A stretch of DNA of 38,006 bases from positions 1 to 38,006 of the forward strand of contig NZ_NGFP01000060.1 in the NCBI RefSeq assembly GCF_002149035.1, in the 5' to 3' direction. The stretch comes from Streptosporangium minutum. GTDB taxonomy: Bacteria; Actinomycetota; Actinomycetes; Streptosporangiales; Streptosporangiaceae. Each line of letters begins with the position of its first letter. Positions within the stretch are counted from its first letter, which is position 1. The position numbers and the translations under genes were made by a program. The notes beneath the pieces were generated by a model, which saw only the letters and a program-made list of their open reading frames with translations, made no database searches and was not told the DNA's origin. Positions 14,671-23,379 of this stretch are shown here, piece after piece.

Positions 14671-15824
14671 CCGCCCACGAACCCCCCGGCCTCGCCGTAC
14701 GGCTCCGCCGTACCCTCGCCGACCGGCTCGCCCGCACCGGTTCCCTACGCAATCCGGCCTGGCGGGACGCGGTCGAGGCCGTACCTCGTGAGCGATTCCT
14801 CGGTTCGGCGGTCGCCGGAGGCACCGGGGACGGCGAGTGGGAGGTGATCCACCGTGCGGAGGTCACCGAGGACGAGTGGCTCCACCTGGTCTACCGCGAC
14901 GAGACCTGGGTGACGCAGATCGACGGGAGCATGGTCGAGGGCGCGCACGGCACCGTCTCCGGAGCGCCCACGTCGTCGTCGACCCTGCCCGGCCTAGTCG
15001 TGCTGATGCTGGAGGCCACGGGGATCTCCGACGGAGACAAGGTGCTGGAGGTGGGCACGGGCACCGGTTACTCCGCCGCACTGATGTGCCACAGGCTCGG
15101 CTCCCACGCCGTGACCTCCGTCGAGTACGACCCGGCGGTGGCCGGCCGGGCCCGTGACGCGCTCACCGCGGCCGGGTACGCGCCGACGGTCGTGACTGGG
15201 GACGGCCTGCTGGGATATGACAAGAACGCCGAGTACGACCGGCTGATCGCCACCTGCTCGGTCCGTTCCATCCCGTTCTCGTGGATGTGGCAGGTCCGCG
15301 ACGGTGGCACGATCACCGCGCCGCTGTCCGGGTGGATGGGCGGGTCCGCGTTCGCGCACCTCACACTGGACGCCGACGGCACCGCGAGCGGGCGGTTCCT
15401 GAGGGATGACATCTCCTTCATGACCGCCCGTCCCCATGGCCCGCCTCCGATGCCGTCCGCCTACCTCGTGACCGGGGATGCCAGGGAGAGCCGGGTGGAT
15501 CCTGGAGTTCTGGACGACCCGGCCGGGCTGTTCGCTGCGCAGTTAGCCGCGCCGTCGGCGGTGAGGTTGGGCGGCGGTGACGAGGTCGTCCTGTGGGACG
15601 TGGCCACCGGTTCGCTGGCCGCCACCGGGCTCGATCCGCGAGGCGGGTGGACGGTCCGCCAGCGCGGGCCGCTGCGGCTGTGGGACGCGGTCGAGCACGC
15701 CGTCCTGACCTGGCAGGCAGCCGGGTCTCCGCACCAGTCGGCGTACGGGCTCACCGTCACCGGGGAGCGTCAGTACGTCTGGCTGGGTGAATCTGACGGC
15801 CCGAGCTGGGACCTACCCGTCTGA
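14667..15824 (+). CDS. PIMT-like O-methyltransferase of the graspetide cluster
   Basis: A 385-residue protein. Residues 75-200 match protein-L-isoaspartate methyltransferase: SAPTSSSTLPGLVVLMLEA, then the SAM loop VLEVGTGTGYSAALM, VTSVEYDPAVAGRARDAL and YDRLIATCSVRSIPFSW. The C-terminal 170 residues are the extra domain seen in methyltransferases of ATP-grasp RiPP systems. In fuscimiditide-type systems the homologous enzyme methylates an Asp in the cyclised peptide, and the ester collapses to a stable aspartimide. The start ATG overlaps the ligase stop by 4 bp, so translation is coupled. By context the product is probably an aspartimidylated graspetide (imiditide). Confidence 0.88.
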   Translation: MTAHEPPGLAVRLRRTLADRLARTGSLRNPAWRDAVEAVPRERFLGSAVAGGTGDGEWEVIHRAEVTEDEWLHLVYRDETWVTQIDGSMVEGAHGTVSGAPTSSSTLPGLVVLMLEATGISDGDKVLEVGTGTGYSAALMCHRLGSHAVTSVEYDPAVAGRARDALTAAGYAPTVVTGDGLLGYDKNAEYDRLIATCSVRSIPFSWMWQVRDGGTITAPLSGWMGGSAFAHLTLDADGTASGRFLRDDISFMTARPHGPPPMPSAYLVTGDARESRVDPGVLDDPAGLFAAQLAAPSAVRLGGGDEVVLWDVATGSLAATGLDPRGGWTVRQRGPLRLWDAVEHAVLTWQAAGSPHQSAYGLTVTGERQYVWLGESDGPSWDLPV

Positions 15825-16190
15825 CACTCGGTGACGGTTCGTGGTCTGGCTGGTTGAGGTCGGGGCAGCCGTAGTGATCGGCGCAAGTCCAACTGCAGGC
15901 ATCATGTTTTTTTGGCGCTCTCCTGCCGACCTGACTCAAAAACCAACGGGCCTTGGTGTCCTCGTATCCGGCACATCGGTCGGGGGAGTACGTCGCTGCG
16001 CTGCCGCCGACCGGCCTGATCGGTCGCTGTTGTCAGCGATTTGATCACGCGGTTACGCTGCTTCGGCGCTCTCGATCGCATGAAGGAGGTGGGAACCGTG
16101 GCCAGGATGACTGTCATGTGCTTCCACCCCGTTCCGAGGGCGCCGCGGATCTGAACGGGAGCGCATCGCTACCCGAAAAGGAACCCTCAC
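15825..16190. other. intergenic region after the graspetide cluster
   Basis: No terminator of clear form was found behind the methyltransferase gene. A run of seven T (15907-15913), unusual in this GC-rich window, lies about 80 bases after the stop but lacks a clear preceding hairpin. A short open frame with an excellent ribosome binding site lies at 16080-16154 (listed separately). Confidence 0.4.
16080..16154 (+). CDS. short open frame with perfect ribosome binding site
   Basis: AAGGAGGTG at 16083-16091 is a near-perfect anti-16S match, followed at 16098 by GTG and 17 further codons (MARMTVMCFHPVPRAPRI), stop at 16152-16154. The frame can also be read from ATG 16080. It ends 36 bp before the GNAT gene. 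It may be a tiny protein or a leader peptide that sets translation of the GNAT gene; nothing else supports it. Confidence 0.3.
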   Translation: MKEVGTVARMTVMCFHPVPRAPRI

Positions 16191-17099
16191 GTGACCGATC
16201 TGGTCATCCGCCCGCTCACTGCGGGCGAGGAAGATCTCTTTGAATCCCTGTCCGACCCCGGGCTGGTGGGCTTCGCCGCCTTCGGTGACACCTATGCCGA
16301 TATGGCCGTCGCCGGCGAGTACCGCCCGGAGTGGAGCTGGGTGGCCCTGCGCGACGGCGTCGTCGTGGCCCGCGCCGCCTGGTGGGCCGGCCCGAAGGAC
16401 GTCAAGCCTCTCGCCCTCGACTGGTTCGACTTCACCGACCCCGATGCCGCGGTGCAATTGCTCCGTACGTCGCCGTTGCATGCCCAGTACTCCCTCAAGC
16501 TGCCGCCCGGCTGGCGCGACAACCCCGCGGTCCGGGAACAGGCCCAGGCCCAGGCCCGGATCGACGCGGCCGTCGCCGCCGGTCTGTCCCCGCTCGTCGA
16601 GCGCTATCGATACCGCTGGACGCCGGACTGCGGCGTGCCTCCGCGTCCGGGCCGCCTCGAATTTCGCCCCGAGCCTGACGACGCGGTGATCTTCGAAGTC
16701 TTTCGCCGCATCCACGAGGGCAGTCTCGACGCCCATGCGCGCCGTACCGTCACCGAATCCGGGCTGGACGCGGCCGCCCAGGAGGACCTGGACTACCTGC
16801 GCTGGATGCCAAGCCCGCGCGACTGGTGGCGTCTGGCCTACACCCCCGCCGGGGATCTCGTCGGCCTGAGCGTCCCCGGCCGCAACTACGGTGACCCCCT
16901 CATCGGCTACATCGGAGTGGTGCCCGAGCACCGGGGCCATGGATACGCCTATGACCCGCTCGTCGAAGCCACGCACAAACTCGTCGGCGAGGGCGTGGAC
17001 CGCATCGTGGCCGGTACGGACCAGACCAACTTCCCGATGGCGGCCACCTTCGCGAAGGCGGGCTACCCGATCGCGCAGGAACGCATCGACCTGATCTGA
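16191..17099 (+). CDS. GNAT-family acetyltransferase (two-domain)
   Basis: A 302-residue protein, longer than single GNAT domains. The C-terminal half is a clear GNAT: DLVGLSVPG, GYIGVVPEHRGHGYAYDPLVEATH (the RGHGYA acetyl-CoA loop) and IVAGTDQTNFPMAATFAKAGYPIAQERIDL. The N-terminal half (WSWVALRDGVVVARAAWWAG) resembles a degenerate GNAT fold, so this may be a tandem GNAT. Such proteins acetylate small amines or antibiotics; the substrate is unknown. It begins with GTG; AAAGGA lies about 9 bases upstream. Transcribed alone. Confidence 0.85.
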   Translation: MTDLVIRPLTAGEEDLFESLSDPGLVGFAAFGDTYADMAVAGEYRPEWSWVALRDGVVVARAAWWAGPKDVKPLALDWFDFTDPDAAVQLLRTSPLHAQYSLKLPPGWRDNPAVREQAQAQARIDAAVAAGLSPLVERYRYRWTPDCGVPPRPGRLEFRPEPDDAVIFEVFRRIHEGSLDAHARRTVTESGLDAAAQEDLDYLRWMPSPRDWWRLAYTPAGDLVGLSVPGRNYGDPLIGYIGVVPEHRGHGYAYDPLVEATHKLVGEGVDRIVAGTDQTNFPMAATFAKAGYPIAQERIDLI

Positions 17100-17282
17100 G
17101 CCGCGAAATTCGCCACCCGGGCCGTGGGCCACGGCGTGAACCCTGTGGGCCGACCGGTCACCGTCGACGAATCGACGGCCCGGGTGGTGGGCCGGTGCGG
17201 TCGGCTGACGCGAGCTGAAGGTTGCGAGACAGGCCCTTGGCGCTGTCCACGGCCGGAAAAGGCATCCCGTTATGCTCGGACG

Positions 17283-17993
17283 GTGAGCTCCGTGAGAACG
17301 CTTGTGCTCTGGGACATCGATCACACGCTGATCAATGCCGATGGCATCGGCAGGGACATCTACGCCCACGCCTTCCAGGTGGTCACCGGGCAGCAGATGA
17401 AGCAGGCGGCGGCCATGGCGGGGCGGACCGATTGGGCGATCACGGTGGAGACGCTCCGGACGCACGGCGTCGAGGTGTCGGACCGGCTGCTGAACTCCTT
17501 CGGAACGGCCCTCGCCGAGGCGTTCGTCGTTCACGAGGCGGCGATCTCGGAGCGGGGCAGGGTCCTGGCCGGGGCACGCGAGGTGCTCGACGTGCTGGCG
17601 GGCCGGGCCGATGTGATCCAGTCGGTGCTCACCGGGAACATGGAGCCTCTCGCGATCGGCAAGCTCAGGGCGTTCGGGCTGGAGCACTTCGTGGACTTCG
17701 AGGTGGGCGCCTACGGGATGGACCACGAGGACCGCGCCGTGCTGGTGGGCATGGCGCAGAAGCGCGCCACTCAGAAGTACGGGGAACCCTTCACCACGCA
17801 CAACACCGTGCTGGTCGGGGACACGCCGAACGACGTCCTCGCCGGCCACCTGGGCGGAGCGAGGGTGGTCGCCGTCGCCACCGGCGCCAGCGATGTCCGG
17901 GCTCTGAAGGAGGCCGGTGCCGATCTGGTGCTGGAGGACCTCACCGACACGGACGCCGTCGTGCGGGCCGTACTCGTCGCGGCGGATCGGTAG
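17283..17993 (+). CDS. HAD-superfamily hydrolase
   Basis: A 236-residue phosphatase-like protein of the phosphoglycolate-phosphatase type. Motif I is LVLWDIDHTLINADGIG (DxDxT-like, catalytic Asp), motif II is SVLTGNM, the lysine lies in RATQKYGEP, and motif III is VLVGDTPNDVLAG. A helical cap domain fills residues 25-95. The substrate is probably a small phosphate ester and cannot be named. I used GTG 17283; GTG 17292 (MRTLVLWD) is equally possible and neither has a strong ribosome binding site. The 183-bp gap upstream has nothing else of note. Confidence 0.82.
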   Translation: MSSVRTLVLWDIDHTLINADGIGRDIYAHAFQVVTGQQMKQAAAMAGRTDWAITVETLRTHGVEVSDRLLNSFGTALAEAFVVHEAAISERGRVLAGAREVLDVLAGRADVIQSVLTGNMEPLAIGKLRAFGLEHFVDFEVGAYGMDHEDRAVLVGMAQKRATQKYGEPFTTHNTVLVGDTPNDVLAGHLGGARVVAVATGASDVRALKEAGADLVLEDLTDTDAVVRAVLVAADR

Positions 17994-18051
17994 CGCGCGC
18001 CTGACGGGCCACGTGGTGGTGCGGCGGATGGGCAGGGCTCGTGACAGAGGC

Positions 18052-19506
18052 CTATTTCCGCGTCTTCCTCGGCGGGTAGTCGCGGTAGATCACGGGCCTC
18101 TTCTCGTCGCCGGGGAACACCATGATCAATAATTGGACAGTACCGTCAGGGACGTCGATGTGTTCCTGTGCGGCCTTGCGCCCGCGGACGTGGACGCGGA
18201 CCCGGTAGCTTCCCGGCCCGTCGGCCGCCAGGTTGGGAAGCCGGTCGCCCTCGCCGTCCACGACGGTCAGAACTCCCTTCCTGGTCTCGTAGCCGACCTC
18301 GACGACCTGCTCCCACCCCCGGGTCTCCACCGGAGGCCGGCGCCGGTAGGCCTCGCCCGTCACGCACGCGTGGCCGATCTCGTCCGCCGCCCAGATGTTC
18401 AGCGCGCCGGGTCCGCTTCCGACCAGGCCGGCGACCATGCCGCCGACCTCCCCGCCCTCGCTCCCCTCGTCCCACGCGTTGATCTCCCAGAACTCCGTCC
18501 ACATGGTCGCGCGGACCTGCCGCACCGCCTTGATCCTCGGCCGGTGGCGGGGGTGGACGGAACAGCTCTTCTCCGCCGCCGCGATGAAGGCGTCGTTCTC
18601 CGCCTGCCTTTCCCGCTCTCTTTCCTGCTCCACCTCGGCGACCTTGGGACACAGCCTCGTCAGCGGCCCCACCAGCGAGTTCATCTCACCGATCGCCTCC
18701 GACACGGCGGGTGCGTTGACGTCGCCCCCGTTCCGTACGGCCAGCTCGCACAGATGGCGGCCGTACGCGAGAAGCTCGCGGTCCGGCATGTCCGCCAGCT
18801 GGGACACGCCCCTGCCGAACGATTCGTCCCGGATCCCGCACAGGAATCCCTTCTCGTGTTCGCCGAGCCCGGATACGGTGCCGTCGCCGAATCCGGCGCA
18901 GTCGAGCGCCCACGAGTCGCTCACCCTCCCGGCTGCGGTGTCGGCCACCGCGCCGACGATGATCATGATCGCGAGCGACGCCACGGCTCCCGTGCGGGTG
19001 AGACGGCCTCTCCGGGAGGGGCCCGGAGGGCGGACGGCTAGGAGCACGAGGACCGCGGGGACCAGATAGTAGAGGTTCATCGCGATGCCCCAGCCCGTCA
19101 CCTCCAGCGGCCCCCAGCTCTGCACGCACCTGGGATCGTTGGACGTGTCGAACATGAACAGCAGCGGGGACGGGAGGTGGTGGACGATCATCACTGTGGC
19201 GGCGGAGCGGACCAGGATCCGGCCGAGCCGAGGGTGGCCGGTCCGCTCGCTCAGAAGCCGGCCGCCCCAGGCAAGAGCGATCAGCGGCGCGGATCCGAAC
19301 CACAGCAGCGGGAAATCCCAGACCGGGCCGAGCAGCGACCGCAGCTGAGAGTTGATCTCGTAACCCGCGCACTGCCCCCACGACACCCAGCCGTAAAAGA
19401 CACGCTCCTCCGCGCCGGACAGCATCGTCACGACCCGGAAATAGATGTCGGGGGCCACGGTGGTCAGGATCGCCGCCGCCCAGAGCATTGATGATCGTTT
19501 GGGCAC
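18052..19506 (-). CDS. membrane protein with large soluble C-terminus, unknown
   Basis: A 484-residue protein. The N-terminal 210 residues hold about five hydrophobic segments (MLWAAAILTTVAPDIYF, FPLLWFGSAPLIALAWGG, ILVRSAATVMIVHH, LYYLVPAVLVLLAV, VASLAIMIIVGAVAD), so it sits in the membrane. The rest is soluble, with a charged helical stretch (EVEQERERERQAENDAFIAAAEKSC) and a strand-rich end containing several cysteines. I do not recognise a family. It is flanked by convergent and same-strand genes and appears to be monocistronic. Confidence 0.7.
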   Translation of the reverse strand: MPKRSSMLWAAAILTTVAPDIYFRVVTMLSGAEERVFYGWVSWGQCAGYEINSQLRSLLGPVWDFPLLWFGSAPLIALAWGGRLLSERTGHPRLGRILVRSAATVMIVHHLPSPLLFMFDTSNDPRCVQSWGPLEVTGWGIAMNLYYLVPAVLVLLAVRPPGPSRRGRLTRTGAVASLAIMIIVGAVADTAAGRVSDSWALDCAGFGDGTVSGLGEHEKGFLCGIRDESFGRGVSQLADMPDRELLAYGRHLCELAVRNGGDVNAPAVSEAIGEMNSLVGPLTRLCPKVAEVEQERERERQAENDAFIAAAEKSCSVHPRHRPRIKAVRQVRATMWTEFWEINAWDEGSEGGEVGGMVAGLVGSGPGALNIWAADEIGHACVTGEAYRRRPPVETRGWEQVVEVGYETRKGVLTVVDGEGDRLPNLAADGPGSYRVRVHVRGRKAAQEHIDVPDGTVQLLIMVFPGDEKRPVIYRDYPPRKTRK

Positions 19507-19600
19507 GGGACGGAAGGCTATAGGGCCTTTATCGCGTCCATTACGGCAACGGCAGGTTGTGATGGGATCTTCACGATGCGGGCTCCCCGGCGCTGCCGCC

Positions 19601-19648
19601 TCACATCGGGTCGGGTGAACCGCTTCACATCGGCTCGGGTGAACCGGC
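19601..19648. repeat. 24-bp tandem duplication at the end of the sirtuin gene
   Basis: Units 19601-19624 and 19625-19648 match at about 21 of 24 bases (TCACATCGG..CGGGTGAACCG). The second unit begins with the sirtuin stop codon (19625-19627) and includes its last codons, so the duplication repeats the gene's own 3' end, including the stop in the same frame. Confidence 0.85.
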
Positions 19649-20503
19649 TGCCGCGGCCCGGGTGTCGACGAGGCGGACCAGCTCCGGAAGAGTCGTGCCC
19701 AACGGGGCGTCGACGGCGAGGGTCGCGTATCGGTCGCCGCGGGTCGGGCCCTGATTGACGATCGCCACGGGGATGCCGAGTTTCGCGGCGTGCAGGACGA
19801 ACCGGCGGCCCGACATCACCGTCAACGACGACCCGAGAACCAGGAGCAGGCGTGCTCTCTCCACCAGGGCGAAGCACTCGCGCACCCGCCCCGCCGGGAC
19901 GGTCTCCCCGAAGAAGACGACGTCGGGCTTCAACACCCCTCCGTCGCACGCCCGGCATCCGACCACCTGGAACCCGTCGGCCTCCGTGTCCCCCAGGTCG
20001 ACGTCACCGTCCGGGTTGACCGCGGTGGCACGGGCGCCGAACTGTGGATTCGCCTCGGTCAGGCGACGGTCCAGCTCCTCCCGCGAGGTCGAGTCGCCAC
20101 AGCTCAGGCAGATCACGTGGTGCAGGCTGCCGTGCAGTTCGACGACCGATCGGGCGCCGCCCGCCTGGTGCAGGCCGTCGACGTTCTGAGTTACGACGCC
20201 GGCCACCAGACCCCGCTGTTGGAGGCGCGCGACCGCGTGATGGCCGCTGTTCGGCGCCGCCCGGGTCATCGCCCGCCATCCGACATAGCTGCGGGCCCAG
20301 TAGCGCCGCCTGGCCGCAGGGTCGCCGACGAACGTCTGGTAGGTCATCGGGGTGTGCCGACGGGAGGCCCCGCTCGGCCCCCGGTAGTCGGGGATCCCCG
20401 ACTCCGTCGATATCCCGGCCCCGCTCAGCACCACGACCTCGCCCGCGGTCAGCAGCTCCGCCAGCATGCTCGTACTCTCGCTCACCCCTCCATGCTGCCC
20501 CAC
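19625..20503 (-). CDS. Sir2-family NAD-dependent protein deacylase
   Basis: A sirtuin of up to 292 residues. It has VVVLSGAGISTESGIPDYRG (NAD-binding GAGIS), the TQNVDGLH motif, the catalytic His in VVELHGSLHHV, two zinc cysteine pairs (CLSC and CRAC), KPDVVFFGE and the LLVLGSSLTV Rossmann strand with IVNQGPT. It removes acyl groups from lysines using NAD+. The start is uncertain: GTG 20503 is used, and GTG 20485 and ATG 20467 are alternatives, none with a well-spaced ribosome binding site. The gene's end lies in a 24-bp tandem duplication. Confidence 0.88.
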   Translation of the reverse strand: MGQHGGVSESTSMLAELLTAGEVVVLSGAGISTESGIPDYRGPSGASRRHTPMTYQTFVGDPAARRRYWARSYVGWRAMTRAAPNSGHHAVARLQQRGLVAGVVTQNVDGLHQAGGARSVVELHGSLHHVICLSCGDSTSREELDRRLTEANPQFGARATAVNPDGDVDLGDTEADGFQVVGCRACDGGVLKPDVVFFGETVPAGRVRECFALVERARLLLVLGSSLTVMSGRRFVLHAAKLGIPVAIVNQGPTRGDRYATLAVDAPLGTTLPELVRLVDTRAAAAGSPEPM

Positions 20504-20551
20504 CGTGTGTGCGGAGCGGTCCCCGGCCGCCGCCGCGCTGCCTCGACCTCT

Positions 20552-20722
20552 CCGAGTCCGGGACAGGCGTCGAGGGGCCGGGGATCGCAGGCCTGGTTAC
20601 CCGTCTTTCTGAGCTTGGATCAGGCGTCGAGGGGCCGGGGGCCGCACGCCCGGCTACCCGTCTTTCCGAGTCTGGATCAGGCGTCGGCGGGCCGGGGACC
20701 GTACACCCGGCTACCCGTGATC
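20552..20722. repeat. three 57-bp tandem repeats spanning the NACHT gene stop
   Basis: Units start at 20552, 20609 and 20666, each 57 bp, sharing GGCGTCGAGGGGCCGGGG and CTACCCGTCTTT. The third unit contains the last codons and TAG of the NACHT gene (20711-20713). Because 57 is divisible by three, ribosomes reading through would meet the equivalent TAG at 20654 and then TAA. The array fills almost the whole gap to the sirtuin gene. Confidence 0.9.
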
Positions 20723-23227
20723 GGTGAGCCAGGACTGCAACTCATGGTGCCGGAACTGGTAGCCGGTACCCGCCACCCGCAGGAGCCCCGCCTGGCACGC
20801 CCATTGGCAGAACGCGGCGAACCGCCATGGCAGCCGCCCGCGCAGGGCGGCGAGCATGATGCCGATCGCGTAGTACGCGCCGCTGCTTCCCACGGTGAGC
20901 CCGCCCATGAACGCCAATACGAGCCCACCCACGAGCCCGGACCAGAGCCCCACTCCGAGATCGGCCCGGATCCCCATCGGGGGATCGACCACGGCCCCGA
21001 GCGCGACCATGAGCCCGAAGCCCACCGCGATCGTGATCACTACTGACAGGCGATCCTCTTCTCCGCTCTCGCCTTGGGGGATGAATCCCTGCGTGGACGT
21101 GAAGGAGGCGAGCATGACGAATGTGAGCCCGAATATGAATCCGAACGGCCCTCCCACGACCCCTCCCGTGATCCCGAGTACGAGACCGGATGCCAGACCG
21201 AACACGAGGTCGAGGTGGACGGCCTGCCGAGGGGAGACGAGATCGGCTGACGGGTTCCACGACCCCCGACCGCCCATGAGCCCGAACACGAGCCCGCCGA
21301 CGGGCCCTCCTACGAGCCCGAATACGGCCATCACCACGAGCTCGGACTTCACGGTGCCGAACACGCTTCCGATCGCGGCCAGGCCCACGATCAAAAGTCC
21401 GCTCATGAGACCGCCCCCGAGGCCGGCCTGGAGTGCGGGGGCGGAGATGTTCCGCATGGCGACGTGGGGTGCGGGCCATTCGGTGCGGTAGACGAGGAGG
21501 GGGAGGAACGTCACCCCGAGGACGGCGCCCAACACCCAGCGAGGGGCCTCGTCGGGCCAGGGGGCGGGCGGGAACGGGGTGAGAACGAGGGCGGCGACGG
21601 TGACGATGCCGACGAGCATCGCTGTGGTGTGCAGCAGGCGGGTCAGGCGGCGGCCGCCGATCGGCCACAGCAGGTGCGGGACGATGTCGACCCCGGACAT
21701 GCCGCTGGGGGCGGGGTGGTGCCGCAGGTAGTCGGCCTGCCAGCGCAGGTGCCGGGCCAGTACGGTGAGCCACCGCTCCACCTGCTCGGGGGTGTAGGAG
21801 CCACGGCCGCGGGGGGTCAGCGCGGTCGCGGCCGGGATGAAATTGGCCAGCATGCTCCCCTCCAGCCGCTGCCGGGTCTGGGCTGCCGTCTCCGTGCTGT
21901 GGCGGTCGGCATGGGGGACGAACTGGGCGGCCTGGCCGGGGTCGTGGTCGATGGCGCTGGTGGCCAGGATCAGCCGCCAGGGTGTGGACAGGAACTCCCG
22001 CACGCCCGCGTGCCCGGAGTGGTCGAGCCGGTCCAGTACGGCTTGCCAGGCGTGGTGCTGGCGGGGCTGGTACCGATAGCGCCTGTGCAGGTAGTCGGTG
22101 ACCTGCGGAACGGTGAGCGGCCGGATGGTGATCTGGCGGGCGTGTTCGAGCAGCAGGCCGCGTTCGATCAGCTGGGTATGGCGGCCGGGACGGGTGGTCA
22201 CCACCACCGGGCCGAACGCCGCACCGGTGTAGAAGCGGTTGAGTTCGTCGATCAGCGCGGCCGCCCGCCCTGGTGCGGCGTCCTGCCTGTCCAGGGCATC
22301 ATCCTGGTCGCCCGGCGCCGGGTCGGTGCCGGGGACGGGGTCGCCGCCGTCGGCCTGGATGGGATCGGGGTCCATCTCGTCCAGGCCGTCCAGGATCGGG
22401 AGGACGGCGTTCTCGGCGACCAGACGCCCGGCCTCCTGAGGGGACATGGCATAGCCGAGGACGAGCTGGTCGGCCAGCCAGTCGGCCAGCGGCCGGCCGG
22501 TGGGCCAGGAGGCGGCGCTCAGGCGGATCGCGACCGGTCCGCCGGCGGCGGGGTCGTCGAGGACGGCCTGGTTCAGGTCGATCACCATCTGGATCACGAG
22601 CATCGTCTTGCCTGATCCCCGCTCCCCGACGATGATCAGACGCCGGCCGGGCAGGGCCGAGAGATAACCGGCGGCGTTGGCCAGCGTGCCCTGTCCGGCC
22701 GGCGGCACGTCGGCGCCGTCCTGGGGCGGGAGGGGGTCGGTCTCCTGCCAGAACAGCAGCCCCGCCGCCTTCTTCGACACCCACCTCGCCACCGCGCCGC
22801 CCTCTGGCTCCCGGCCGTCGCCGTCACGGTCGCGGTCGGCGCTGTAGCCGGCGGCCGCGGGATCGGTGTCGTCGAAGGACAGATCGGCCGCGATGACACC
22901 ACGCAGCAACGCCGCCCGCACCTGGCATTCCTGTTGATGGACCTGGCGGGCCAGAGCCACCCGCACCGGCTCCGGCGCGGTGGAGCGGCGAGCGGTGAGG
23001 GAGGGCACCACGATGCTCACCACAGCCAGCGGGAGGCCGATGATCTGGCTGATGTTCGCCACGGTGGTGAGCCAGTCGGGACCTCCCGCGGCGACGATGA
23101 GGTAGATCGAGCCGCTCAGGAGGATCGTGAGCCCGATCGAGATCAGCCCCAGCCGCGTGGACGCCCGCGACCGCCGCCACAGATTCCGCATGATCGTATG
23201 ATGATGCGTTCCGTCCCGATCTGGCAT
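20711..23227 (-). CDS. NACHT-domain NTPase with membrane segments
   Basis: An 838-residue protein. Residues 25-80 hold two transmembrane helices (LGLISIGLTILLSGSIYLIVAA and IIGLPLAVVSIVVPSL). A linker leads to the NACHT P-loop LIIVGERGSGKTML (Walker A at 201-208) and Walker B AVLPILDGLDEMDPD (274-286) with the small-residue/acidic pattern of STAND NTPases. An acidic insert follows, then VVTTRPGRHTQLIERGL (sensor Arg). Residues 545-760 contain many Gly/Ala-rich membrane helices, and the end is soluble. NACHT ATPases act as ligand-triggered switches, and some are anti-phage sensors; the membrane end suggests a membrane-acting effector. The start could also be ATG 23191. Its 3' end lies in a 57-bp repeat array. 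Confidence 0.85.
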   Translation of the reverse strand: MPDRDGTHHHTIMRNLWRRSRASTRLGLISIGLTILLSGSIYLIVAAGGPDWLTTVANISQIIGLPLAVVSIVVPSLTARRSTAPEPVRVALARQVHQQECQVRAALLRGVIAADLSFDDTDPAAAGYSADRDRDGDGREPEGGAVARWVSKKAAGLLFWQETDPLPPQDGADVPPAGQGTLANAAGYLSALPGRRLIIVGERGSGKTMLVIQMVIDLNQAVLDDPAAGGPVAIRLSAASWPTGRPLADWLADQLVLGYAMSPQEAGRLVAENAVLPILDGLDEMDPDPIQADGGDPVPGTDPAPGDQDDALDRQDAAPGRAAALIDELNRFYTGAAFGPVVVTTRPGRHTQLIERGLLLEHARQITIRPLTVPQVTDYLHRRYRYQPRQHHAWQAVLDRLDHSGHAGVREFLSTPWRLILATSAIDHDPGQAAQFVPHADRHSTETAAQTRQRLEGSMLANFIPAATALTPRGRGSYTPEQVERWLTVLARHLRWQADYLRHHPAPSGMSGVDIVPHLLWPIGGRRLTRLLHTTAMLVGIVTVAALVLTPFPPAPWPDEAPRWVLGAVLGVTFLPLLVYRTEWPAPHVAMRNISAPALQAGLGGGLMSGLLIVGLAAIGSVFGTVKSELVVMAVFGLVGGPVGGLVFGLMGGRGSWNPSADLVSPRQAVHLDLVFGLASGLVLGITGGVVGGPFGFIFGLTFVMLASFTSTQGFIPQGESGEEDRLSVVITIAVGFGLMVALGAVVDPPMGIRADLGVGLWSGLVGGLVLAFMGGLTVGSSGAYYAIGIMLAALRGRLPWRFAAFCQWACQAGLLRVAGTGYQFRHHELQSWLTDHG

Positions 23228-23265
23228 TGAAACGTCGCATCGTGTTCACGTGCAACCCGCATGCA

Positions 23266-23379
23266 TGTCAGCGGCGGGTCCGGCCGGTGTAGACGTGTGA
23301 CCGTGTCAGCGGTGGGTCCGGCCGGTATAGATGTGTGACCGTGTCAGCGGCGGACCCGGTCGGCGTAGACGTGCAACCG
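23266..23379. repeat. three 38-bp tandem repeats spanning the ESX-like gene stop
   Basis: Units start at 23266, 23304 and 23342, 38 bp each, sharing TGTCAGCGG, GGTCCGGCCGGT and TAGA.GTGTGACCG. The third unit contains the last codons and TGA (23344-23346) of the 80-aa gene. The period is not a multiple of three, so downstream copies are in other frames. Confidence 0.9.

Noticed and set aside
15907-15913. T-run as terminator of the graspetide operon
   Set aside because: Seven T are notable here, but I could not find a stable stem directly before them.
20552-20722. CRISPR array
   Set aside because: The units follow each other directly without unique spacers, and the same is true at 23266, 23613 and 29515. 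These are simple tandem repeats and no cas genes are present.
21464-22615. 383-codon + frame antisense to the NACHT gene
   Set aside because: Composition is Gly/Arg/Val-rich typical of the reverse reading of a GC-rich gene; the minus strand carries clear Walker motifs.
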